In this document: positions 15,497 to 22,202 of the stretch, piece after piece
Layout of the letters: the number at the start of each line of letters is the position of its first letter
How positions within the stretch are numbered: the stretch's first letter is position 1
IMG/VR virus record: IMGVR_UViG_3300031834_000001
Span: 28,859 to 92,858 of that record
Strand: one strand, 5' to 3'
Length of the DNA stretch: 64,000 nucleotides
Origin: a virus
Notes under the pieces: generated by a model
What the model saw: only the letters and a program-made list of their open reading frames with translations
The model's database searches: none
Told to the model about the DNA's origin: nothing
Translations under genes and position numbers: made by a program

Positions 15497-16548
15497 ATGT
15501 CTACGAGGGGGCCGTAAACCGAATTAGGTTCATCTTCGCCGAGTTCCCGCGTGTGGTCGTCAGCGTCTCCGGCGGGAAGGACAGCACGTGCCTATTCTAC
15601 CTGGCGGCGGCAGAGGCGGAGCGGCAAGGGCGGCGCTTCGAGGTGTTCTTTCTGGACCAGGAAGCGGAGTATCAGAGTTCCGTCGAGATCATTGAGGGGA
15701 TGATGCGGCACCCGCTAGCGATCCCGCGTTGGTACCAGGTGCCCATCCATATGACCAACGCTACGAGTCACGCCGAACTCTTCCTCCACGCCTGGGGTGA
15801 GGGTGAAACTTGGATACGCGAGAAGAGCCCGCTGGCGATTCACGGCATCCCCGAACCATACCCGAAGCGGTTCTACGACTTCTTCCCCTGGTTTGAGAGT
15901 CTGGACCGGGAGCCGACGGCGCACCTGGTCGGCCTGCGGCAGTTCGAGAGCCTAAACCGTCACCGGGCGGTCTACAAGGCCAATGGGTACAAGCACTATA
16001 AGTGGAGCACCCGATGCGCTCCAGGAAGCGCGAGTTACCGCTTCTATCCGATTTTCGACTGGCAATTCCGCGACGTGTGGAAGTGCATCGCCGACAACAG
16101 TGTCCCCTACAACAAACTCTATGACCGCATGTACGCCCGGAGCGGCGCGAACATGAGCACCATGCGCGTGTCGAACCTCATCCACGAGCGGGCATTCCGG
16201 GCGCTGGCGCAGGTGCAGGAGTTCGAGCCGGACACCTACGACAAATTGGTCGCCCGGTTGGGCGGGGTGCATTGCGCCGCGCTCTACGCCGAGGACCGCT
16301 ACATCTTTAGCGCCGACCGCCTGCCACCCGCGTTCAAGTCGTGGCGGGAGTACCGCGACTACCTATTGGCGACGACGCCGTCAAGCACGCAAAGCCGCTA
16401 CCTCAAGCGCTTCGCCAAGCAGGACGCCGACGAGTCTGCCTGTCAGCACCAGGTCAAGCAGTTACTCCTCAACGACTGGGAAGGCAATCTTCCGATCACG
16501 CGGCAGAAGAGGCGGAAGGTCCGGGAGCAATGGTGGGACCTCCTATGA
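15493..16548 (+). CDS. IbrA-like PP-loop enzyme (PAPS reductase/DUF3440-type), 351 aa
   Basis: The PP-loop SGGKDS is at residues 26-31, followed by 'FEVFFLDQEAEYQSSVEII' and 'HLVGLRQFESLNRHRAVYK'. Later come 'FYPIFDWQFRDVWKCIADN' and 'PYNKLYDRMYARSG', features of the PAPS-reductase-like IbrA family. PP-loop enzymes adenylate a substrate with ATP before sulfur or nitrogen transfer. Partnered upstream by an IbrB-like ParB protein. Type IV-B loci are known to associate with cysH-like genes, so its place after csf3 is meaningful. The substrate is unknown. Confidence 0.8.
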   Translation: MNVYEGAVNRIRFIFAEFPRVVVSVSGGKDSTCLFYLAAAEAERQGRRFEVFFLDQEAEYQSSVEIIEGMMRHPLAIPRWYQVPIHMTNATSHAELFLHAWGEGETWIREKSPLAIHGIPEPYPKRFYDFFPWFESLDREPTAHLVGLRQFESLNRHRAVYKANGYKHYKWSTRCAPGSASYRFYPIFDWQFRDVWKCIADNSVPYNKLYDRMYARSGANMSTMRVSNLIHERAFRALAQVQEFEPDTYDKLVARLGGVHCAALYAEDRYIFSADRLPPAFKSWREYRDYLLATTPSSTQSRYLKRFAKQDADESACQHQVKQLLLNDWEGNLPITRQKRRKVREQWWDLL

Positions 16549-17099
16549 CCGATATTATCATCAGGGCCTGCCGGGAGCGGCAAGCATGGGTGGACTATCT
16601 TCTCGACCGGCTACCGGGGGCCACGGTTGTCTACGATACCACGCGCAACGCGATGAACACCTTCCTCGAAGCCCTGCGAGTTGCCGGCGACCGCCCGGTT
16701 ATCCACATGGAGGACGACGTGCTCCTCGCGAAGGGGTTCGTCTGCAAGGCCGAGTCGGTGATAGGCGAACGTCCCGAGACGGCCATTCAGTTCTTCTCGA
16801 TGCGCAAGCGGGACATCCAGGTTGGGTCTAGGTGGGAACCCGGAGGGACCTTCCTAGCGGGCCTATGCTTCTACTTGCCGGCCGGGATGTCCGAGCGGCT
16901 CCTGCGCTTCGACTGGCCCCGTCGGGAGGAGCATCCCACCGGCCTAGACTTGCTGGTCGCCGATTTCCTGCGGGCCAACAAGGAGAGGTACTGGCTACAT
17001 GTCCCCAATCTGGCGCAACATCGGTTTGGCAAGAGTCTGATCGATTCCCGCCGCTCGCGCTATCGGCAGTCGTTGACCTTCGAGGACCCCGACGAATGA
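16545..17099 (+). CDS. Glycosyltransferase-like protein, 184 aa
   Basis: Contains 'RPVIHMEDDVLLAKGF' near residues 45-60, a metal-binding EDD in the position of the DxD motif of GT-A fold glycosyltransferases. 'GTFLAGLCFYLPAGMSERLLRF' follows, and then an alpha/beta C terminus. It is short for the family (184 aa). ATG 16545 overlaps the IbrA-like stop. Phage glycosyltransferases often decorate modified bases; given PP-loop genes on both sides, a DNA-modification role is an attractive inference only. Confidence 0.6.
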   Translation: MTDIIIRACRERQAWVDYLLDRLPGATVVYDTTRNAMNTFLEALRVAGDRPVIHMEDDVLLAKGFVCKAESVIGERPETAIQFFSMRKRDIQVGSRWEPGGTFLAGLCFYLPAGMSERLLRFDWPRREEHPTGLDLLVADFLRANKERYWLHVPNLAQHRFGKSLIDSRRSRYRQSLTFEDPDE

Positions 17100-17845
17100 C
17101 GGAGGACGAAATGGAGTTGTATCACCTCCATGCCCGGCTTCCCCGCGTCCGCCGTTTGACCGCGCAGGCCATGTCCGACCTTCGCGACTGGCGGGCCAAC
17201 TGTTCCCGCCCTTACGTCGCTTGGTCCACCGGGAAGGACTCGACCCTCTGCTTGTGGCTCGCTCTCCAGGTGGACCCGAATGTCGAGGCTATCTACCTTG
17301 ACGCCGAGTCTTCCCTCCCGGAGACAGAGGAGATGCTCGACACCCTGCCCGCCCAGTGGGGCTTCCGCCTCCGAGTAGTCAAGACACGGCCGCTTCTCGA
17401 CATGCTGGCCCAGTATGGCTTGGACGACCCGCATATCGAGGAGCGGACGATGCAGGCAACCGTCCGGGAACCGATTAAACGGCTGAGACGCGAGGGATAC
17501 GACGGCGTTGTCGTGGGCATTCGCGCCGATGAGAGCCGGGGCAGAATGAAAGGCATTAACCGCATGGGGCGACTTTTCTGGAGCAAGTCGTCCGGGATGT
17601 TGACCTGCTGGCCTGTGGCCCGATGGACAAGCCGGGATGTCTGGGCTTACACGGTGGCCAACGGGCTCCCCTATAACCGGGCCTACGACAAGCTCCTGGG
17701 TTGGCCACTTGAGGAGCGGCGAGTCTCCTACTGGGCGGGCGAGACCAACAGGGAATGCGGCCGCTACGTCTGGCTCCGGCGGTACCACCCCGACCTTTAT
17801 GCCCAACTGGTTGCCCGACTCCCGCGAGTAGGCAACTTTGTCTGA
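17096..17845 (+). CDS. cysH: CysH-like PP-loop enzyme (PAPS reductase family), 249 aa
   Basis: The PP-loop STGKDS spans residues 44-49 (PYVAWSTGKDSTLCLWLAL). It is followed by 'VEAIYLDAESSLPETEEMLD', 'GVVVGIRADESRGR', and 'CWPVARWTSRDVWAYTVANGLPYNRAYD', which are the adenylyl-binding and CysH core motifs. It lacks an obvious C-terminal catalytic ECG-type cysteine motif, so sulfate reduction is unlikely. cysH-like genes are a recognised neighbour of type IV-B csf genes. It overlaps the glycosyltransferase-like gene by 4 bases. Confidence 0.78.
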   Translation: MTEDEMELYHLHARLPRVRRLTAQAMSDLRDWRANCSRPYVAWSTGKDSTLCLWLALQVDPNVEAIYLDAESSLPETEEMLDTLPAQWGFRLRVVKTRPLLDMLAQYGLDDPHIEERTMQATVREPIKRLRREGYDGVVVGIRADESRGRMKGINRMGRLFWSKSSGMLTCWPVARWTSRDVWAYTVANGLPYNRAYDKLLGWPLEERRVSYWAGETNRECGRYVWLRRYHPDLYAQLVARLPRVGNFV

Positions 17846-17863
17846 CCTGAACCCGCCGCCCTA

Positions 17864-18066
17864 AAGGAACCTCCCCGTTCCCGCCTCAACTACCACCCAG
17901 ACCCTGAACGCTAGGAGGCCGACTCGCCGCCGTGTCCGACTCTCCATCCCCCGTCACCCTGCTTACCGGAGACTGCCTGGTGGCCAAGAGTAGGCAGAAG
18001 GAACCTCCCTTGTCCGCTCTCAACTACCAGATAGACCCTGAAAGCGAGGAAGCCCAGTCGCCGTGA
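17864..18066 (+). repeat. Imperfect direct repeat of about 70 bases
   Basis: The segment at 17864-17934 (starting AAGGAACCTCC) is repeated imperfectly at 18000-18066. Translated, they read KEPPRSRLNYHPDPER-stop and KEPPLSALNYQIDPESEE. The first copy follows the CysH-like stop in the same frame without a start codon; the second ends a small frame. This looks like a duplicated gene end. Confidence 0.6.
17932..18066 (+). CDS. Possible small protein, 44 aa
   Basis: GTG 17932 begins a 44-codon frame (SDSPSPVTLLTGD...) that ends TGA overlapping the GTG of the next gene. GGAGG lies about 14 bases upstream. Its C-terminal half is the second copy of the local repeat. Could be a remnant rather than a working gene. 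Confidence 0.4.
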   Translation: MSDSPSPVTLLTGDCLVAKSRQKEPPLSALNYQIDPESEEAQSP

Positions 18067-18278
18067 AGATCATTGAGCACCTCGACGGCCGCTCCTACGC
18101 TGACGACCAGACTCTCCGCGAACTCCACTGGTCCGGCCTGCTCGACTTGCCGCGCCTGCTAACCTGGCTCAGACGGGAGCCCGTGGCGGGTTGTGAGTGT
18201 CCGGTCAACGTAGGAAGCGAGGAGTGCTGGGGGCTCATGCGGCCGCAGGGGGTCAGCGGGGGGAGGGTCGGGAGATGA
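18063..18278 (+). CDS. Hypothetical protein, 71 aa
   Basis: GTG 18063 in a GTGA overlap. It starts MKIIEHLDGRSYADDQTLREL, has a 'LLDLPRLLTWLRRE' helix and a C-x-C/C cluster. The tail is glycine/arginine rich. Function unknown. Confidence 0.5.
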   Translation: MKIIEHLDGRSYADDQTLRELHWSGLLDLPRLLTWLRREPVAGCECPVNVGSEECWGLMRPQGVSGGRVGR

Positions 18279-18544
18279 AGGAAGCCTGGGACGCCATGAT
18301 ACGCAAGTTGCGCCGGGCCATTCTGAGGTGGCTATTCACGCCGGAACCCAAGCGGTGCCCGAAGTGCAAGTCGGCCAAGGTGGAGCATGCGACCGGCGGG
18401 ATAAGCACCACCTTCAGTTTCACCTTTGAGGCCCGTTGCCGAGCCCGTGGCCACGAGTGGGCGGAGCGCCGCAGGGATAACAACTGGTCCGGCTGGTACG
18501 ACCCGAACCGCAACCCGTACGACAGGGAGGCGGGGAAGACGTGA
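18275..18544 (+). CDS. Small zinc-ribbon protein, 89 aa
   Basis: A basic N-terminal helix (MIRKLRRAILRWLF) precedes 'KRCPKCKSAKVEHA', a CxxC zinc ribbon half. A second half (C-R-A-R-G-H-E-W) follows after a strand pair, so this is a one-ribbon C2-CH protein. Probably binds nucleic acid or protein. ATG 18275 overlaps the previous TGA. Confidence 0.55.
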   Translation: MKEAWDAMIRKLRRAILRWLFTPEPKRCPKCKSAKVEHATGGISTTFSFTFEARCRARGHEWAERRRDNNWSGWYDPNRNPYDREAGKT

Positions 18545-18945
18545 GCGAGCCCATTCGCCCATCAAGTGTCCCGGCTAACCCCTACTCCCTCTTCAACCTG
18601 GCGACCGTCACCTATGCGCCGCCCGACTGCGCCGTGGTCAAGATGGGGAGCGACGCCTGCCTGCTCGACACGGCAACCGGGAAGGCCCTGGTGTTCAAGT
18701 CGGGCTGGGAGGAAGAGGTGTTCGGGCCGACCCCCGTGGACGACTCAACGGACGAATCCTGCCCGGATTGCCCGCTCGACAAGTGTGTTAGGTACGACCC
18801 AAACGACCCCAGGTCATGCCCATGGGACCGCGCCACCGGGTACGTCGGGGACTTCAAGGAGGGACACCCGAAGCGAGACGTGCTTGCCAAGGTTGTGCCG
18901 ATGCGGACAAGGGAATGGGGGAAAGAGGATGCTCGGGATGAGTGA
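18541..18945 (+). CDS. Cysteine-rich hypothetical protein, 134 aa
   Basis: GTG 18541 (GTGA). Residues about 76-100 contain four or five cysteines, C-P-D-C-P-L-D-K-C then S-C-P-W, suggesting a zinc or iron-sulfur site. The N-terminal part is strand-rich. No family recognised. Confidence 0.55.
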   Translation: MSEPIRPSSVPANPYSLFNLATVTYAPPDCAVVKMGSDACLLDTATGKALVFKSGWEEEVFGPTPVDDSTDESCPDCPLDKCVRYDPNDPRSCPWDRATGYVGDFKEGHPKRDVLAKVVPMRTREWGKEDARDE

Positions 18946-19276
18946 CGAGACCAGGGTGAGGGTAACCCATTTCGAAATTAGGGGCCGCCAATGCGTCTGC
19001 CTTGCCGCCCAGATTAATGACGATGGCCTATGGAACGACCTTGGCCCCCACTTCTATGTCGGCCCGCCAAATTGGTTTGAGCGGCTATGCGGGGTGACTC
19101 TGGGGGCCAAGATCGAGCGGGCGAGGGAGCGGCTAGCCTCGCGAGTCGCGGCGTCGGTCAAGATATACCAATCCGTGCGCGCCGCGTGCGGACCATGGTT
19201 GTCCGACCTGGGCGACACTGGCCCGGCTTCCATGGCGGGCGACATCATCCCGCCTTCGCCAAGGAGGCCAGAGTAG
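18938..19276 (+). CDS. Hypothetical protein related to the 6919-8128 family, 112 aa
   Basis: ATG 18938 is preferred, 9 bases after AGAGG; ATG 18929 is possible. It contains 'GPPNWFERLCGVTLGAKIERARERLASRVAASV', the same aromatic block followed by a basic helix seen in the genes at 6919, 7449 and 7796, so it is a distant paralogue separated by 10 kb. Function unknown. Confidence 0.55.
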   Translation: MSDETRVRVTHFEIRGRQCVCLAAQINDDGLWNDLGPHFYVGPPNWFERLCGVTLGAKIERARERLASRVAASVKIYQSVRAACGPWLSDLGDTGPASMAGDIIPPSPRRPE

Positions 19277-19278
19277 CC

Positions 19279-19539
19279 ATGGAGCCCCTCGCCGTCCTCA
19301 CCCGCCGCGCCGACGGTGGCTTCACCCTCTCCCCCATCCCGGACACGGTTGCCGGGCGGCACTGGCTAGCCGAGGGCGGCAGGACGCCATGGACTAACTG
19401 GCCCATCGTGAGGGACTGGGGGCAGGCGGGGCCGGTGGGAAGCGGCGTGGATGACAAGGTGGAACCGGGCAGACCGGAAGTCCGGGGATTTTGGGCGAGG
19501 TTGGGGAGACGGCAAATGACTAAGGGGCGCGGACTATGA
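19279..19539 (+). CDS. Hypothetical protein, 86 aa
   Basis: ATG 19279 is 2 bases after the previous stop, with AAGGAGG upstream. Begins MEPLAVLTRRADGGFTL; the middle has 'AGRHWLAEGGRTPWTNWPIV'. The C terminus is basic. No domain recognised. Confidence 0.5.
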   Translation: MEPLAVLTRRADGGFTLSPIPDTVAGRHWLAEGGRTPWTNWPIVRDWGQAGPVGSGVDDKVEPGRPEVRGFWARLGRRQMTKGRGL

Positions 19540-20270
19540 GATGGACCCAGGTAGTCAGTGGAGGCATCGACATCGGGGAAACCATGGGTTACAAGCTCCT
19601 CGCCGGCGGGCTCATTAAGCAGGCCCTCGACGATGTGGCCGACGGTTGTCTTGAGGCCCTCCTCTTCCTCCTGCTCGACATGCGGACCGAGTCCCTCTGC
19701 GAGGACGTGCCGGACCCGCCTATCTTCGGCTACCACGAGGTTCGCAAGGAGGCCGCGAAAAAGTGGCGGGAGGCCAGGTTGACCAAGTCGGCCCTGCGAT
19801 GCGAGGAACACTGGCCGTCCCCGTGCATGGTGGCCCCCACGGCTCCCTGCTTCACGGGGTCTGTCGGGGGGTGCCCGCTCAGAGTGTCTCGCGTTAGCGA
19901 ACGCGGCAAACGGAAGCCAGTGGCTCCCCTGGTCGCCGAGGACCCCTCGCCGGTTAGGGTCCTCATCTACGGCTCGGAGGGTTGGGCCGATGAGGTCGTT
20001 TTGGGGGCCGTGTTGGGGCGGTTTCCCCTGGACTCCGTGGTTATCCACGCCGACCGAGCGGGCGTGGAACAAGTGGCGAGCAAGGTGGCCGGAAAGCTGG
20101 GGCTGGCGACGGAACTCTGGACTCCTGCGCGGGAGAGGTTCCCCAGGGCGGACGTGGCGTTCGGCTTCGTTGCGCGGGGCGAGCCGGACGCGAGGAGCCG
20201 GGCGCTAAGGGTGAGGCTAGAGAGATCGGGAATGCCGAACTGGATGTACAAGGGAGGCGGTAAGACGTGA
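19536..20270 (+). CDS. SLOG-fold (YspA/DUF2493-like) protein, 244 aa
   Basis: The C-terminal ~105 residues match the YspA-like SLOG fold: 'VRVLIYGSEGWADEVVLGAVLGRFPLDSVVIHADRAGVEQVA' followed by 'KLGLATELWTPARERF'. SLOG domains are Rossmannoid and bind nucleotide-derived ligands; several act as sensors or effectors in conflict systems. The N-terminal ~125 residues resemble a separate phage domain with long helices. ATG 19536 overlaps the previous TGA. A nucleotide-binding protein near a csf locus with three PP-loop enzymes is notable. Confidence 0.7.
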   Translation: MRWTQVVSGGIDIGETMGYKLLAGGLIKQALDDVADGCLEALLFLLLDMRTESLCEDVPDPPIFGYHEVRKEAAKKWREARLTKSALRCEEHWPSPCMVAPTAPCFTGSVGGCPLRVSRVSERGKRKPVAPLVAEDPSPVRVLIYGSEGWADEVVLGAVLGRFPLDSVVIHADRAGVEQVASKVAGKLGLATELWTPARERFPRADVAFGFVARGEPDARSRALRVRLERSGMPNWMYKGGGKT

Positions 20271-20848
20271 ACGCCAACGCCGCGCCGGGAACCGTGACAA
20301 CCGCCCAGGCCGACTGGATTCTTTTCAACCGGGTCGAACTGCGCGGCCTGGCTGAAGCTATCATGCCCAAGACTTCTACCTCCATCGTGGCGTTTGGGGT
20401 AACAGGGGGAGCCGATGAGTCGCCCATCGAGACCACGGCCATCGAGAGGGCCCAGATTACCTATGTGCTAGATGAAGCGGACAAGGCCATCCGGGATCGC
20501 TGCGCCGGGTGGAGAGACCGCAAGAGGCGCAAGATGTTCCTGCGGATCGTGGCCCTTTGGTACGATGAGTGGAAGACGTGGAGGGAGATAGACCAGGCCA
20601 TCTACTATACCCAAGTCCACTGTAGGCGCTTCCGGGGCATGGCGAGACAGGCGGTCAAGGAGAGGTTGGCGAGCCTGCCGGGCACGGCGATGAAGGACTT
20701 CTGGAAGGCCGCGAGGACACACACTTTGGGGCATGTTGAAACTAATATTAATGAGAGGTTGGCGGAGGCTAGTCTAGCAGGGAGAACAGGGCAAAAGGCG
20801 AGGGCAAAGATGATCACTTTTGGAGGGGTTTCGGAGGTGACACGATGA
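20267..20848 (+). CDS. Probable late-gene transcription regulator (ArpU/RinA-like position), 193 aa
   Basis: Last gene of the left operon, directly before the late promoter and terminase module, where Gram-positive phages carry ArpU/RinA-type late activators. The core 'YVLDEADKAIRDRC' ... 'LRIVALWYDEWKTWREIDQAIYYTQVHCRRFRGMARQAVKERL' has a sigma-region-4-like helix-turn-helix. GTG 20267 overlaps the SLOG gene. The functional call is from position plus a helix-turn-helix-like region. Confidence 0.55.
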   Translation: MNANAAPGTVTTAQADWILFNRVELRGLAEAIMPKTSTSIVAFGVTGGADESPIETTAIERAQITYVLDEADKAIRDRCAGWRDRKRRKMFLRIVALWYDEWKTWREIDQAIYYTQVHCRRFRGMARQAVKERLASLPGTAMKDFWKAARTHTLGHVETNINERLAEASLAGRTGQKARAKMITFGGVSEVTR

Positions 20849-20865
20849 GCACATAGGCGTATTAT
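20837..20865 (+). promoter_or_regulatory. Candidate late promoter GTGACA-N17-TATTAT
   Basis: A -35 GTGACA at 20837-20842 (5 of 6 to consensus) lies 17 bases from TATTAT at 20860-20865 (5 of 6). It overlaps the end of the regulator gene and precedes the whole head/tail module. This is the only good promoter I see between the early operon and the terminase. Confidence 0.6.
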
Positions 20866-20915
20866 GCGGACCAGGGGGTTCTGTCCTCCACTGCCCACTG
20901 AGGAAGGCTACCGCA

Positions 20916-20938
20916 GGCCGCCGGGTACGGCGGTCTTG
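20916..20938 (+). terminator. Leader hairpin, terminator-like
   Basis: CCGCC (20918-20922) pairs with GGCGG (20929-20933) around a 6-base loop, followed by TCTT. It lies about 50 bases after the candidate late promoter and before the first late gene. It could act as an attenuator or antitermination site. The T-tract is weak. Confidence 0.35.
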
Positions 20939-20994
20939 TGACGTACAGGGGAGGCCCAACCCCACGGGCCCGCCCAGACAGGAACCAACCCACC

Positions 20995-21378
20995 ATGCCC
21001 ACCGCCCCACCCCACGCCTGCGCTAACCGAGCCTGCCCCGGCCTCGCCGCCAAGGGTCACCGCTACTGCCCGGCCTGCGAGGGCAAGGGCATGGGGCGCG
21101 AGGAAGCCAGGGTCTACGATGCCAGACGGGGGAGCGCGAGGGAACGGGGGTACGACGGGAGATGGGAGAGGTTCCGGGCTAGCATCCTGCGACACCGGGG
21201 TATCTGTGAGTACCGGGAGGACGGCGGTAAGCCCTGCGTTGAGCCAGCCACTGACGTGCATCACGTTATCCCCAAGGTTGACGGCGGCCCGGATACCGAG
21301 GAGAACGTCCAAGCTTTATGTGGCTATCACCATAAGGCGACTGAATCTAGAAGCGGCAGGCGGTGGGGCCATGCGTGA
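20995..21378 (+). CDS. HNH endonuclease, 127 aa
   Basis: N-terminal zinc ribbon (CANRACPGLA, CPAC) followed by 'ERGYDGRWERFRASILRHRGICEYREDGG' and the HNH core 'ATDVHHVIPKVDGGPDTEENVQALCGYHHKATES' with DVHH and YHH catalytic histidines. Phage HNH proteins of this type sit next to the terminase and nick during packaging. ATG 20995 is chosen; GTG 20938 is less likely since it overlaps the leader hairpin. Confidence 0.82.
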   Translation: MPTAPPHACANRACPGLAAKGHRYCPACEGKGMGREEARVYDARRGSARERGYDGRWERFRASILRHRGICEYREDGGKPCVEPATDVHHVIPKVDGGPDTEENVQALCGYHHKATESRSGRRWGHA

Positions 21379-22183
21379 CCTGGTCTGCGAGAGATGCCAT
21401 GAACCCTTCCGATCAGTTAGGCCGCGCCAGTACTGCTCGCGAACCTGTTCCAACAGGGCAACCTCGCCGGTGAGGGAGGACGCTGCCGCCCAGAAGAAGG
21501 CGGTCACCCTGTGGTCATGCGGGGGAGGCGTGCAGAGCGCAGCGGTGGCCGTGCTGATAGTGGAGGGCAAGCTGCCCAGGCCCGACCTGGCCGTCATGGT
21601 GGATGTGGGATACGAGACGGCGGCCACATGGCGCTATGTGGACGAGGTCATCAGGCCGGGCGTTGGGGATGTTGGGGTAACGTTGGAGATCGTGAAGACC
21701 ACCGACTGGGCGAGCAATGACCTGTTCGACAGGACTGGCCACCTGGTCATTCCCGCCTACAAAGAGGACGGGGGCAGGTTGGCCACCCACTGCTCAGGGC
21801 CGTGGAAGGTCAGGGTGGTCAAGCGGTGGCTCAGGAGTCTGGGAGTAGAGAGGTGCGAGGATTGGGTGGGCATCTCGGCGGATGAGGCACAGAGGGCTAG
21901 GCCGTCGGGGAGCAGGTGGTTCAGTAACAGGTACCCGCTCGTTGAGGCGGGCATGACGAGAGAGGACTGCCTGTGGGCTATCTGTGGACACGGTTGGCCG
22001 AAGCCGATGAGGACATCTTGCGTCATGTGCCCACAGAGGAGCGCGGCGCAGTGGCGGGGGATGAAGGAGAGCCAACCGGACGAGTGGGACAGGGCGTGCG
22101 AGATAGATGAGGAGATTAGGGCGCGAGGCGCGAGGGCGTATCTGCACAGGTCGCTAAGGCCGCTCCGGGAGGCGTTGGGGTAG
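21371..22183 (+). CDS. Zinc-finger PP-loop protein (PAPS-reductase-like), 270 aa
   Basis: Cys residues 6, 9, 22 and 26 form an N-terminal zinc finger (CERCHEPF, YCSRTC). The PP-loop region is S49-CGGGVQS, the variant common in phage PAPS-reductase-like proteins. Then come 'AVMVDVGYETAATWRYVDEVI', 'VGISADEAQRARPS', and a cysteine cluster 'TSCVMCPQRS'. It is the third PP-loop enzyme in the window and differs from the two near the csf genes. Possibly it modifies DNA or a nucleotide before packaging. ATG 21371 overlaps the HNH stop. Confidence 0.72.
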   Translation: MRDLVCERCHEPFRSVRPRQYCSRTCSNRATSPVREDAAAQKKAVTLWSCGGGVQSAAVAVLIVEGKLPRPDLAVMVDVGYETAATWRYVDEVIRPGVGDVGVTLEIVKTTDWASNDLFDRTGHLVIPAYKEDGGRLATHCSGPWKVRVVKRWLRSLGVERCEDWVGISADEAQRARPSGSRWFSNRYPLVEAGMTREDCLWAICGHGWPKPMRTSCVMCPQRSAAQWRGMKESQPDEWDRACEIDEEIRARGARAYLHRSLRPLREALG

Positions 22184-22202
22184 GTAGGGGCGGTGGAAAT
22201 CT

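Noticed and set aside
14230-17845. Dnd/Ssp DNA phosphorothioation system
   Set aside because: PP-loop enzymes suggest DndC, but no cysteine desulfurase (DndA), DndD ATPase or DndE gene is present. IbrA/IbrB and CysH-like fits are better.
17096-17845. Assimilatory PAPS reductase
   Set aside because: It lacks the catalytic C-terminal cysteine motif (ECG-type) of sulfate-reducing CysH, and no sulfur pathway genes are near.
20938-20994. GTG 20938 as start of the HNH gene
   Set aside because: It would place the start on the leader hairpin without a ribosome site; ATG 20995 begins where the zinc ribbon starts.
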